Source of the DNA: an uncultured Bacteroides sp.
Lineage (GTDB): Bacteria; Bacteroidota; Bacteroidia; Bacteroidales; Bacteroidaceae
Assembly (NCBI RefSeq): GCF_937912035.1
Contig: NZ_CALDPF010000047.1
Coordinates: 43,671 to 107,670 of the forward strand
Length of the DNA: 64,000 nt
Direction: 5' to 3'
The notes below the pieces were generated by a model that saw nothing but the letters and a program-made list of their open reading frames with translations, did no database searches and was not told the DNA's origin. Positions 19,601 through 27,900 of the stretch are shown here, one piece after another. The position numbers and the translations under genes are program-made. The stretch's first letter is position 1; each line of letters opens with the position of its first letter.

Positions 19601-21292
19601 GGATATCAAAGCGTTCATTTCGCTGTTCTCCAAGTCGGCATTCATATTTATGCCGGACAGTGTGTATTTTGCATATTCCAGGTTAGATATGCCTGCTTTT
19701 GCTTTCAATACGCATTGTGGCGACATAAAATCGAACCCGCTTCCGGCAGCTTTCATTGTTGCGGTTATTCTGAACAAGGAATCTTCCGGCATGAAATTAT
19801 GCATGTTCATGTCTTTGATGTCTATTCCTGCAAAATATCCCTCATCTTTCGGCATATATCCAGCCTTAAGTTCCATACTTCCTTCTCCTTGAAGCAGTTT
19901 TACTGATGTAGTAATACTGTCGCTTTTCATATCTACCACTCCGCTCAAGGTCATGTCTGTTGGAATTATTGTCGTACCTAGTAATGATTTTGTAAACATC
20001 ATATTGGGGAAATCGGCCTTTACATCTATATGCGCACACATTTTTGTACTGTCCAACATGTCATTTGCATATCCTTCGGCGACAAGGCTGATATGTTCCG
20101 GAATTTCAGCGCTTATCGAGGTTATTTGTATTTCATTCACACTTCCGTTTATTCCCGCTCTGATTTGTAGTGGAACAGAAGGAAAGTCTCTTTTGAGATC
20201 TTCAGACATACCTGTCACGAAGCGGAACAGGTCGTTCTTACCTATGTCGGCCAACAGTCTGGCAGAAATACTTCCGTCATTTCCTATTTGGCTTTGCCGA
20301 TTTATCAATTCAGGCATATTAATCCCTGCAGCTGCCTGCATCGCTATGTAGGAGTCTGTAGTTTTCATCTCAAGTCCTGAGATGTTCATACCTCTATCGT
20401 CCATTCTAATTTTTCCTCCGGCTGAAAGAATTTCCATACCACAACTCTCCTTCATCCTTATGTCTTTGATATCGGCTTTGATGTTGTTACCACAATAATA
20501 GATAGAATCCACTCCTACATTAATGCCTGAAAGTGATATTCTGGAAGGGTTGAATCCTTCTGTTATTATGGAATCAGTACTTACGGTTGTATATTCGGCT
20601 GTAGAGTTTCCTATAGAGAAAGTCTCAATGGAATATTCTTCCTTATGCAGGTCTATTATACCTCCAGCCAGTAACGCCGAACCAAGTTTGAGTTTCATGT
20701 TCATGCTATCAAGTGGCATTTTCAGTCGTAATGCCACATTATCAATTTCAGCTTTATGTAGCATTATTTTCCAATATAGTGGCTCGCTTGCTGTTGTGTC
20801 TGTTGCCGCAGTATCCGCGAGGCATACGTCTAAGTCTGTATCCTTTATTCTGATTTCGTTAATAATGGCTGTTTCCGGACTTAGTGCTATACCGTGCGAT
20901 TCCAGATACAACTCTCCTAACTGTCCCTTCAATGTCAGTCCCTCTATCATGTTTTTGGTATTGAGGCTGATATCCTCAAGTCCGAATGCGTCAATTTCTA
21001 CCTGCTTTCTCAAAAGAGGACGCATCTGTATCTTCAGGGTTATTTGTCCCGCACTCAATATTGTGTCGTTATGCTCAACAGCAGATACATTATGTATGTT
21101 CAGGTTGAGTGGAAATGAAAGTGTTATTTTACCTACACTTATATCCATACCAGTGGCTTCGGAAGCTATGGAAGCAGCTTTCTTGACAGCAAAATTCTGT
21201 ATCGGTGGAATGTATATCAGTATTGATAATATTATGAGTAAGGCGAATGGAATAGATATTATTATTCCGGCCCATTTTAAAAACTTTTTCAT
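16649..21292 (-). CDS. tamB: TamB: AsmA-like translocation/assembly module protein
   Basis: A very large 1547-residue protein with one N-terminal TM anchor (about 7-31, WAGIIISIPFALLIILSI) followed by repeated amphipathic beta strands and the conserved C-terminal TamB domain (about 1080-1500, including VTFVNFADTAAIRRK, LRESPLTVEDRLAGT, TAKLDANSALNSYLQGQINN and VVIGGKISTGNAAV). TamB-like proteins form a long hydrophobic groove across the periplasm and act in outer-membrane protein insertion and lipid transport. A lysine/glutamate-rich tail ends the protein. It is the first gene of the minus-strand run and is divergent from the nucleotidyltransferase. Length is typical for Bacteroidetes TamB. 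Confidence 0.93.
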   Translation of the reverse strand: MKKFLKWAGIIISIPFALLIILSILIYIPPIQNFAVKKAASIASEATGMDISVGKITLSFPLNLNIHNVSAVEHNDTILSAGQITLKIQMRPLLRKQVEIDAFGLEDISLNTKNMIEGLTLKGQLGELYLESHGIALSPETAIINEIRIKDTDLDVCLADTAATDTTASEPLYWKIMLHKAEIDNVALRLKMPLDSMNMKLKLGSALLAGGIIDLHKEEYSIETFSIGNSTAEYTTVSTDSIITEGFNPSRISLSGINVGVDSIYYCGNNIKADIKDIRMKESCGMEILSAGGKIRMDDRGMNISGLEMKTTDSYIAMQAAAGINMPELINRQSQIGNDGSISARLLADIGKNDLFRFVTGMSEDLKRDFPSVPLQIRAGINGSVNEIQITSISAEIPEHISLVAEGYANDMLDSTKMCAHIDVKADFPNMMFTKSLLGTTIIPTDMTLSGVVDMKSDSITTSVKLLQGEGSMELKAGYMPKDEGYFAGIDIKDMNMHNFMPEDSLFRITATMKAAGSGFDFMSPQCVLKAKAGISNLEYAKYTLSGINMNADLENSEMNALISINDNMMDISSTLNCKIGKHNANISPKEIVAGINTNIKRLDLYAMGISPEPFKTAGTINIEAQTDMNQRHNAKVRISDIKLITPKKTFSTKDINFGATMTKDSLRSYINSGDMTMLLRTADGMEKISEKITKIASAVEKQWKNRRMNLDSIRGMLPETTFRIFAGDDNPFVNTLEMRGIGINKIYASFATSQVKGIESKAYIYGLHTDSLSLDTINFSAIQDSTGIVLTGGIKAGKTKKQEAFVITLDGGIQDNNCQIGEANASLMARYDNEKGETGALIGMKAVLRKKGISLHVLPEKPILVYRKFNLSPENYIFLADQGRILADMRLLDNNGTGLQIYSVPDSTSLQDITVAINRLDIGEFKRIIPYMPPVEGIINAEAHYVQQNEKSFMTALETGIENLAYAGTPLGDWSMSGVYLPTDNGGHHVDGFVTHNGNTLAEINGQYKSAGKEGEQDNINAQLNMQRFPLKLAGAFIPEDLASLSGYASAEVSVSGSTSSPVINGNMLTDSVNVFIPMTSMNLRFENKPITVKGNKLLFDKYSIFSKGKNPYIIDGTVDFSDMANMRMDLMMTARNFEVFNSKKNRTSLVYGKMYIDLNTSIKGTPDAISVKGNANILGSSDFTYILRESPLTVEDRLAGTVTFVNFADTAAIRRKPLQEMRPGGIDMLVNLHIDQAVQCKVDINESGSNYMRVEGGGDLAFQYTPDGNMLLNGRYQLMSGEMKYEMPVIPLKTFRIREGSYIEWTGNVMDPRLNIQAYERTRTSVTQEGQAARMVGFDVGVSITNRLSDLGFAFTLDAPEDGSMQNELAAMSASQKNKAAVTMLVTGMYISDSSTAKLDANSALNSYLQGQINNIAGNALKTIDLSVGMETTNATETGDQRTDYNFQFAKRFWNNRVRVVIGGKISTGNAAVRDESFIDNISLEYRLDNSGTRYVKLFHDKKYANVLEGEVTETGAGIVLKKKVARIKDLFIFQRKKKKKEKEQ

Positions 21293-21386
21293 GTCCTGTG
21301 TTACTTTATGTTTGCGAATATACTAAAAAAATAACTACAATTGAATATAAATTGTTCAAGAAGTCTTTCATTAATAATATAATGTC

Positions 21387-21394
21387 TATCTTTG
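21387..21394 (+). promoter_or_regulatory. -7 promoter element upstream of nucleotidyltransferase
   Basis: TATCTTTG matches the Bacteroidetes -7 consensus TAnnTTTG and lies 27 bases before the ATG at 21422. A -33 TTTG at the usual 19-21 base spacing is not obvious. Confidence 0.45.
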
Positions 21395-21421
21395 CATAGT
21401 TACTAACTAAAATTAAAACTT

Positions 21422-22327
21422 ATGAAACCAACATTATTTGTATTGGCAGCCGGTATGGGAAGCCGTTACGGTGGCCTTAAACAGCTTGACGGACTTGGTC
21501 CAAATGGTGAAACAATCATGGATTATTCTATTTTTGACGCTATTCGTGGCGGTTTTGGTAAAATAGTATTTGTAATCCGTAAGGACTTCGAAGAAGATTT
21601 CCGTAAGATTGTTCTTAGCAAATATGAAAACCATATTCCTGTAGAAGTAGTGTTTCAGGCATTGGATAATCTTCCTGCCGGATATACATGCCCTGAAGGC
21701 CGCGTTAAACCATGGGGTACAAACCATGCTGTATTGATGGGTAAGGATGTTATTAAAGAACCGTTTGCAGTAATCAATGCTGACGATTTCTATGGTAGAG
21801 ATAGTTTTGCTGTTCTTGGCAAATATCTTTCAGAGCTTCCTGAAGGTTCTAAGAACGATTATTGTATGGTAGGTTTCCGTGTAGGTAATACATTGTCTGA
21901 AAGTGGTTCTGTTGCACGTGGTGTTTGCTCTGCCAACGAAGAAGGTAACTTGACAACAGTAGTAGAACGTACTGAAATTATGCGTGTAGACGGAGTTGTT
22001 AGCTATAAGGATGAGAAAGGTGAATGGGTTGGAATAGAAGATAATACTCCTGTTTCTATGAATATGTGGGGATTCACTCCTGACTATTTCAAATATTCAG
22101 AAGACTATTTCACAGAATTCCTTGATGCAAATAAGGAAAATCTTAAGGCTGAATATTTTATTCCATTGATGGTAAATAAACTTATCAACGAAAAGACAGC
22201 TAATGTTAAGGTCCTTGACACTACTTCAAAGTGGTTCGGTGTTACATACGCTGCTGACCGTCAGAGTGTGGTTGACAAAATTCAGGCATTGGTTGATGCT
22301 GGTGAATATCCTTCAAAATTGTTCTGA
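21422..22327 (+). CDS. Sugar-phosphate nucleotidyltransferase family protein
   Basis: This 301-residue cytoplasmic protein opens with the nucleotidyltransferase signature LAAGMGSRYGGLKQLDGLGPNGETIMDY (GxGxRxxxxK) followed by FAVINADDFYG, the metal-binding DD site of GT-A fold NTP transferases. It has no GlmU-type left-handed helix, so it is a stand-alone pyrophosphorylase-like domain. The exact sugar and nucleotide cannot be read from the sequence; glucose-1-phosphate or mannose-1-phosphate uridylyl/guanylyl transfer are the usual annotations. It is monocistronic, ended by the hairpin at 22351-22384. Confidence 0.85.
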   Translation: MKPTLFVLAAGMGSRYGGLKQLDGLGPNGETIMDYSIFDAIRGGFGKIVFVIRKDFEEDFRKIVLSKYENHIPVEVVFQALDNLPAGYTCPEGRVKPWGTNHAVLMGKDVIKEPFAVINADDFYGRDSFAVLGKYLSELPEGSKNDYCMVGFRVGNTLSESGSVARGVCSANEEGNLTTVVERTEIMRVDGVVSYKDEKGEWVGIEDNTPVSMNMWGFTPDYFKYSEDYFTEFLDANKENLKAEYFIPLMVNKLINEKTANVKVLDTTSKWFGVTYAADRQSVVDKIQALVDAGEYPSKLF

Positions 22328-22350
22328 TAAGCAATTTAAAAATATATATA

Positions 22351-22384
22351 AAAACGGATTGTCCCGAAAGAGACAATCCGTTTT
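22351..22384. terminator. Bidirectional intrinsic terminator
   Basis: Inverted repeat AAAACGGATTGTC (22351-22363) and GACAATCCGTTTT (22372-22384), a 13-bp perfect stem with the loop CCGAAAGA, which can close as a GNRA-type GAAA loop. A- and T-tracts on both sides allow it to end both the nucleotidyltransferase (+) and the amidase gene (-). Confidence 0.9.
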
Positions 22385-22387
22385 TCT

Positions 22388-23470
22388 TTATTTTACTTTG
22401 ATATTGTATACAGGCTGCTGTTTTTGGGTATCCATCGGTACGGTACGATACTTCACTTTCTTGAAATCAATTTCCTTTAGGTCAATACTTCTTATAGCAC
22501 TATTATACATTGTACGGAAGTATATTTTCAGGTTATTCATGTCGGTAGCTGAAGTCCATTGTGTGGCACTTGGTATGTTTACAGGAACTTGTCCGCGCGA
22601 AAATTCAATACCTACGGGTATATCGAAATTATTCAGAATCTGGAATCCCTGAAGTACAGTTTCTTCCGATGTGTTCTGTACTGGTGCTGTTGCCTGATAG
22701 AATGCAGCTCTTACAAATCGGGAAGGGGGAGTGACATCACCCGGAATACCTAGGAATCCGCTACCTGCTCCAAACTGTGAAAGCTCAGTCTCTCCAAGTT
22801 TTTGTGACGGAGCTGATCCTGGGAAGAGATTTACATAATTGTTCAGGTTAATCATCTGCCAGTTGAAATCTGGAGAATTTGTTAATACACCGAGTTTATT
22901 TTCATAGAATACAGGTTTTCCGTCAATTATTTCCAGTACAATCTGTCTTCCGGTTGTGTCAGCAAATCTCCAATGTACGGTTGATGCTCGTGGGTCTATG
23001 GCTATTACGTGGACTTTATCAATTAGATTTTTAACCTCTTCCACATTTTTGCATTCTCCTAGGATCATCGATACAAGTTGTAAATCGGCTATGCTGTTTT
23101 CCTTGTTTGCTGCATTGTAATCTTCATATTTGCCATATTTGGGGAAATAGAATAATCCGGCAGATAGTCCTTTTTCGTTAAGTCCTTCGGCAATGAATTC
23201 CTTTTGTTCAACAGCCAACCCTACATATCCATATTTCGAAGTAAACTTCATACCGTCCACACCTCCTGGTATATACGATTGTACTGTATGTCCTCTTGGA
23301 ACAATCACGTATTGGCTGTTAAGGTCGCTTCCTCCCCATTCTATAGTTCTGGCCAGAATTTTTGTACTGTCTTTGGCTGTAAGTGTTATGCCAGTGCAGG
23401 CATTTGCTGTGTTGGTGCCTGTCACTGTCATTGCTGTGGCCAGACACATCATAAGAATCTGTTTTTTCAT
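22388..23470 (-). CDS. Secreted linear amide C-N hydrolase (choloylglycine hydrolase/penicillin V acylase family)
   Basis: I start at the ATG at 23470 (360 residues), giving MKKQILMMCLATAMTVTGTN, a good signal peptide. A longer frame from 23509 adds 13 unlike residues. Cleavage before Cys25 (NA/CTGITLTAKD) would expose the N-terminal nucleophile cysteine of Ntn hydrolases, and the family motif LARTIEWGG follows. Members cut bile-salt amides, penicillin V or N-acyl amino acids. The E in RTIEW differs from the D of many gram-positive bile salt hydrolases and is common in Bacteroides proteins, so the substrate is open. Periplasmic location is expected. It lies next to the CLC gene but with its own promoter. 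Confidence 0.88.
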   Translation of the reverse strand: MKKQILMMCLATAMTVTGTNTANACTGITLTAKDSTKILARTIEWGGSDLNSQYVIVPRGHTVQSYIPGGVDGMKFTSKYGYVGLAVEQKEFIAEGLNEKGLSAGLFYFPKYGKYEDYNAANKENSIADLQLVSMILGECKNVEEVKNLIDKVHVIAIDPRASTVHWRFADTTGRQIVLEIIDGKPVFYENKLGVLTNSPDFNWQMINLNNYVNLFPGSAPSQKLGETELSQFGAGSGFLGIPGDVTPPSRFVRAAFYQATAPVQNTSEETVLQGFQILNNFDIPVGIEFSRGQVPVNIPSATQWTSATDMNNLKIYFRTMYNSAIRSIDLKEIDFKKVKYRTVPMDTQKQQPVYNIKVK

Positions 23471-23539
23471 AAAATGAGAATGTCTTTGTTCTTTTACGAT
23501 ACTAAACAACAGAAGTTCCAGTTTTGTTGCTTATATCCT

Positions 23540-23571
23540 CAAAATTAAAGACTTTGTTGATAAAAATCAAG
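23540..23571 (-). promoter_or_regulatory. Promoter of the amidase gene
   Basis: On the minus strand, CTTG (23571-23568), a 20-base spacer, then TAATTTTG (23547-23540), matching the Bacteroidetes -33/-7 spacing. It implies a 5' leader of about 60 bases before the ATG at 23470. Confidence 0.55.
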
Positions 23572-23592
23572 AAATTCTTTGAAAAAACAGTT

Positions 23593-24876
23593 TTAGTCAA
23601 GCATTTTGCCTTTTTTCTTTTTCCAGAAGATTATATGTTTCGGACTTCCTATCACCTGTGATGTGTAAATACCGGTGTGACCGGAAAACATGTATGCCGT
23701 AACGCATGCTATACCGATATAAACAGCCGCATCTGCACCAAACAGTTCTATGCCCATTAGTGTGCATGCGATAGGTGTGTTCGTGGCACCTGCAAATACT
23801 GCCACGAAACCTAATCCTGCCAGTAATGATACGTGTAAAGGAAGTATGGCAGACAAGGCACTGCCTAAAGTTGCACCAACGAAAAACAAAGGAGTAACCT
23901 CTCCTCCTTTAAAACCTACACCGATAGTAAATGTTGTGAGAAGTATTTTTAAAAGGAAGTCATACCACATTTGAACCTCACTGAATGATGCTACTATAGT
24001 AGGAACTCCAAGACCTATATATTTGGTAGTACCAAGTATATATACACTTAGTGCGATGAAAATACCACCTATAAAAGGACGTAGCGGTGGGTAGCATATA
24101 TATCTTTTAGCCAGATTACTCCATATCTCAATAAAACGTGAGAATACCATTGCTGCGAATCCGAAAATTATACTTGCAGCCAGAACTATAAGCAAAGTCT
24201 GCATGTCTATTACCGGTGTATAGCTTATACTGTAATGAGTGTGTGCTATTCCCCATGCATGGCAGGTAAGGTTGGCAAAGAAAGCTGATAGGAAAACTGG
24301 CAATATGGCATCATATCTCAATCGCCCAACGATGATTACTTCTAGGGCGAAAACCGCACCGGCAAGTGGAGTTCCAAAAATAGATGCGAATCCTGCTCCT
24401 ATACCTATCTGTATCATTATTTTTCTGTCGTACGGATGCATTTTGAATAAACGCGACATAAAGTCAGCAATTGCACCCCCCATCTGTACTCCGGTACCTT
24501 CGCGTCCGGCAGAACCTCCGAACAAATGTGTCAGTACCGTACCGATATAAACCAGTGGTGCCATCTTGAAAGGAATAATATTTCGTGAAGAGCGTATTTC
24601 CTCTATCAGAAAATTATTTCCCTTTGCTGCTGTTCCCGCCAGATAATGGTACATCAGTCCTATAGCAAGACCTCCTAATGGAAGTAGCGCTATAATCCAG
24701 AGGTGGCTTTCACGATAGTTTGTAGCCCAGTTAAGTGATGCCAATAGTAATGCTGATGCTGAGCCTATAAATGCTCCAGCCGCTGCGCCTATGATTGTCC
24801 ATTTTATCAGATACCATAATATGGGCAGCTGTTCCGTTTTGTAGCCAATTTTAGTGATGTTTCTGTCAAGTCTCAT
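23593..24876 (-). CDS. CLC-family anion/proton antiporter, probably fluoride type
   Basis: A polytopic protein of the CLC family (427 residues from the ATG at 24876). The longer frame from 24903 is rejected because that ATG lies inside a -7 element (TAACTTTG, minus strand 24908-24901). Key sites: AAKGNNFLIEEI in place of the chloride motif GSGIP (no serine), GSAGREGTGVQMGG with the gating glutamate E126 and GREGT instead of GREGP, and GFKGGEVTPLFFVGATLGSAL. These substitutions resemble the CLC-F fluoride/proton antiporters that protect cells from fluoride; chloride transport is the alternative. No fluoride riboswitch is seen in the short leader. Confidence 0.85.
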   Translation of the reverse strand: MRLDRNITKIGYKTEQLPILWYLIKWTIIGAAAGAFIGSASALLLASLNWATNYRESHLWIIALLPLGGLAIGLMYHYLAGTAAKGNNFLIEEIRSSRNIIPFKMAPLVYIGTVLTHLFGGSAGREGTGVQMGGAIADFMSRLFKMHPYDRKIMIQIGIGAGFASIFGTPLAGAVFALEVIIVGRLRYDAILPVFLSAFFANLTCHAWGIAHTHYSISYTPVIDMQTLLIVLAASIIFGFAAMVFSRFIEIWSNLAKRYICYPPLRPFIGGIFIALSVYILGTTKYIGLGVPTIVASFSEVQMWYDFLLKILLTTFTIGVGFKGGEVTPLFFVGATLGSALSAILPLHVSLLAGLGFVAVFAGATNTPIACTLMGIELFGADAAVYIGIACVTAYMFSGHTGIYTSQVIGSPKHIIFWKKKKGKMLD

Positions 24877-24900
24877 TTTTTGCGAAAATAAATTGCACTG

Positions 24901-24908
24901 CAAAGTTA
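24901..24908 (-). promoter_or_regulatory. -7 element of the CLC gene
   Basis: Minus strand TAACTTTG (24908-24901) fits TAnnTTTG and lies 25 bases before the chosen ATG at 24876. It overlaps the alternative ATG at 24903 and so decides the start. No clear -33 box. Confidence 0.45.
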
Positions 24909-24968
24909 ATTCAATTGAACCAAAGGGCAGCGAAGATAATTATTAATTTATTATTCGCATAAAGATGA

Positions 24969-27900
24969 TTATTCATTACTCTTCAAATTTTTCACAAAAT
25001 CAGTAGGTAGTATGCCAAATTGCTTTTGGAAACATTTGGCAAAATATGATGATGAACTGAATCCCACAATGTATGTTATTTCGGAAATTCTGTATTTACC
25101 TTCAGTTAGCAGTTTGGCTGCTGTTTTAAGTTTTGTTACCTTGATGAAATCATTAGGAGTCATTCCTAATATTCCTTTAATTTTGGTAAATACAGATGTT
25201 CGGCTCATGTTCAGTTCTTGGGCAAGAGCGCTTATTGAGAATTCCGTATTGTCAAGGTTATCCAATATTATTTTTGTGCATAGCTCAATAAACTCTTCAT
25301 CCAATTTGTTTTGGCTCACTGCGTGAACCTCTGACAGTGGATTATTGGCAAATGCTCTTTGATATTCTTCTTTTTTCTTCAACAAGTTGTCTATCTGCGC
25401 TATCAGATGGCTAGCTGCAAAAGGTTTTTCAATGTAAGCGTCAGCACCTGCTTCCAGTCCTTCTACTTTACTCTCAGTGTCGGTCTTTGCGGTAAGCAAA
25501 ATTACCGGTATATGCGAAATATTAATATTGCGTTTTATTCTTTTGCAAACTTCAAATCCGTCAATACCTTCCATCATTACGTCGCTCACTATAATGTCCG
25601 GCTTATTACTCTCAAGTAATGCCAGCCCCTCCTCTCCGTTTCCTGCTGTTATTATGAAATATCTGTTGCTCAGTACTTTATCAAGGAAATCCAAGATGTC
25701 CGGATTGTCGTCAATTATTACAACTTTTTTCTTGCCGGTTTTTTCCTCTATGTCATCTTCAATTTTTTCATCCTGTATTATTTCTTTATTCTCGTTATTG
25801 TTATCTCCGTTTGATATGGTTTTATTGTCCTTCTCTTCTTCTATTTCTACAATAGGTAGTGAAACAGTAAAACATACCCCTTTCACACCGTCCTTTCTGT
25901 TGTCAACAGTGATGTTTCCGTCCATCATCTGTGCCACGGTATTTGCAATATGCAATCCTATACCTATTCCCGGTGTCTGGCTGTCACTGTTTCTCCTTAT
26001 TTGATAGAAAGCCTCAAATATTTTCTTTTTTTCATTTTCTTCTATTCCAGGACCATCGTCAGTGACTGTTATTATAATGTTGTTGTTCTGTCTTCCGGCC
26101 GATATGCTTATAGTTTTTTGGGAATATTTTATGGCATTACTTATCAGGTTGCTCATTATCTTTATGAAAGATTCCTCATCCGTGGTTATTTCATAATTAT
26201 CTTCTATTCTTGAGATGTCTATTTGCAGATTCTTTTGTTTGATAGTCAATTCAAATACGGTGTATGTTTTTTTTATCAGTTCTTTAAGATTATATTTGTG
26301 GTAAGTAAATTCCAATACCCCAGAATCCACTTTCCTGAAATCCAAAAGCTGATTTACGAGTGTATATAATCTTTTATAGTTATGTTCAATAATATTCAGA
26401 TAGTCACCGTATTTGTCGTTTATGTCTGTGGTTTTCATCAGATGATCCAAAGGACCTATGATGAGGCTTAGCGGAGTTCTTATTTCGTGCGCAATGTTGG
26501 TGAAGAATTCTATTTTTGAATTATATAGTTCCTTTTCTTTTTCCCTTGTCAGTCTCATCAGGTTCTTTTTCTGTTTTTTATGACTCCTTATGATGTAATA
26601 TCTTATTGAGAGGAAACAAATACAAAGGAATGCAATGACATAAATAGAGTATGCCACATTACTCTTTAAGAAATGTGGTTTAACTTCTATATTAAGTCTG
26701 ATTTCGTTCTTACAATCTATTCCGTCGCAGTTCTGACCTTTGATTTTCAGAATATATTTTCCTGCTGGCAGTTTATTGTATGAAATATGGTTGTTTTCTC
26801 CTCTTGCTTTTATCCAGTCATTATCCAGTCCCTCAAGCATATATTGATATGAATTGTCTTTAGGCGATGTATAACTCAAAACCGAGAAATCCAATCCAAT
26901 CATCGATTGGTCGTAGCTGACCGATAGTTTGTCAATTACGTTGTCAATGTTATTTCCCATTATAGTCACGTTAGTCAGTTTAAGTGGAGCATTATATGAA
27001 TTCTCTCTTAAACCTTGTGGCTGGAAAATACAGAAACCGTTTACTGTTCCAAGCATAATTTCTCCTTCTTCTGTTATGAGGGATGCTCCTGTGGTGAACT
27101 GTTCGTTTATCAGTCCGCTTGATTTGGAATATGATTTTATTATGTTTTTTCCCGGATTGAAGTTACTAATTCCTTTGTTGGTGGATATCCATAGATTATC
27201 GCCGTATGCAATAATTGAAGCTACTATGTTGTTTGGCAACTCGGCACCCGGATATCTTACGAATTCGTCTTTTTCGCTATCATAAAGGCATAGGCCTTTT
27301 CCTAAAAGTCCTACCCAAAGTTTTTTACTGTTGTCAAGACACAATGCAGAGATAGCATTTTGCGGTATAGAATTTGAGTTGCTGTCATGCCTGTAAATTT
27401 TACATTTGTTGTTCTTTACATCATAACGCATAAGTCCGTTTGTCTTACTTCCTGCCCATATCATTCCGTTGTTATCTTCCGTTATAGCTTGTACTATACC
27501 TTTAAGTTCGCCTACTCTTATAAATTCCCCAGTAGATTTTTTATAATAACATAATCCGTCGGCAGTACCTATATATATTCTTCCGTCGCTTGCTTTCATC
27601 AGTTTGAATATCTTTGATGAATGTATTGTAGTACTGTCCTTTGGATCGTTCAGATAGGATGTAATTTGTCCTGTTTTAAGATTTGTAACTTCCAGTCCTC
27701 TTTCGTATGTTGCGGCATACATAAGGTTGCCGTCAATTAATATATCGTGAATACAATAGTAGGTTGAGTTTATATCCTTAGCTGTTCTGTAGGGTATTGT
27801 TATTTTGTTTATAGGGTCGAACTTGTATATTCCGTCATCATCAGTTCCTACAAAATATCCTCCATTATTATCTTTAGTGATACAGTTTACTACTTTTCCT

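Noticed and set aside
17649..21326. Several long plus-strand ORFs (for example 17649-18326, 19184-19906, 20523-21326)
   Set aside because: All are antisense to tamB, whose reading frame is continuous and conserved in character; they arise from its codon bias.
24877..24903. Upstream ATG of the CLC gene
   Set aside because: It falls within a likely -7 promoter element, so it would not be transcribed from that promoter.
24904..24968. Fluoride riboswitch before the CLC gene
   Set aside because: The leader is short and AT-rich and shows none of the conserved GGNGAUGG-type core or pseudoknot pairing.
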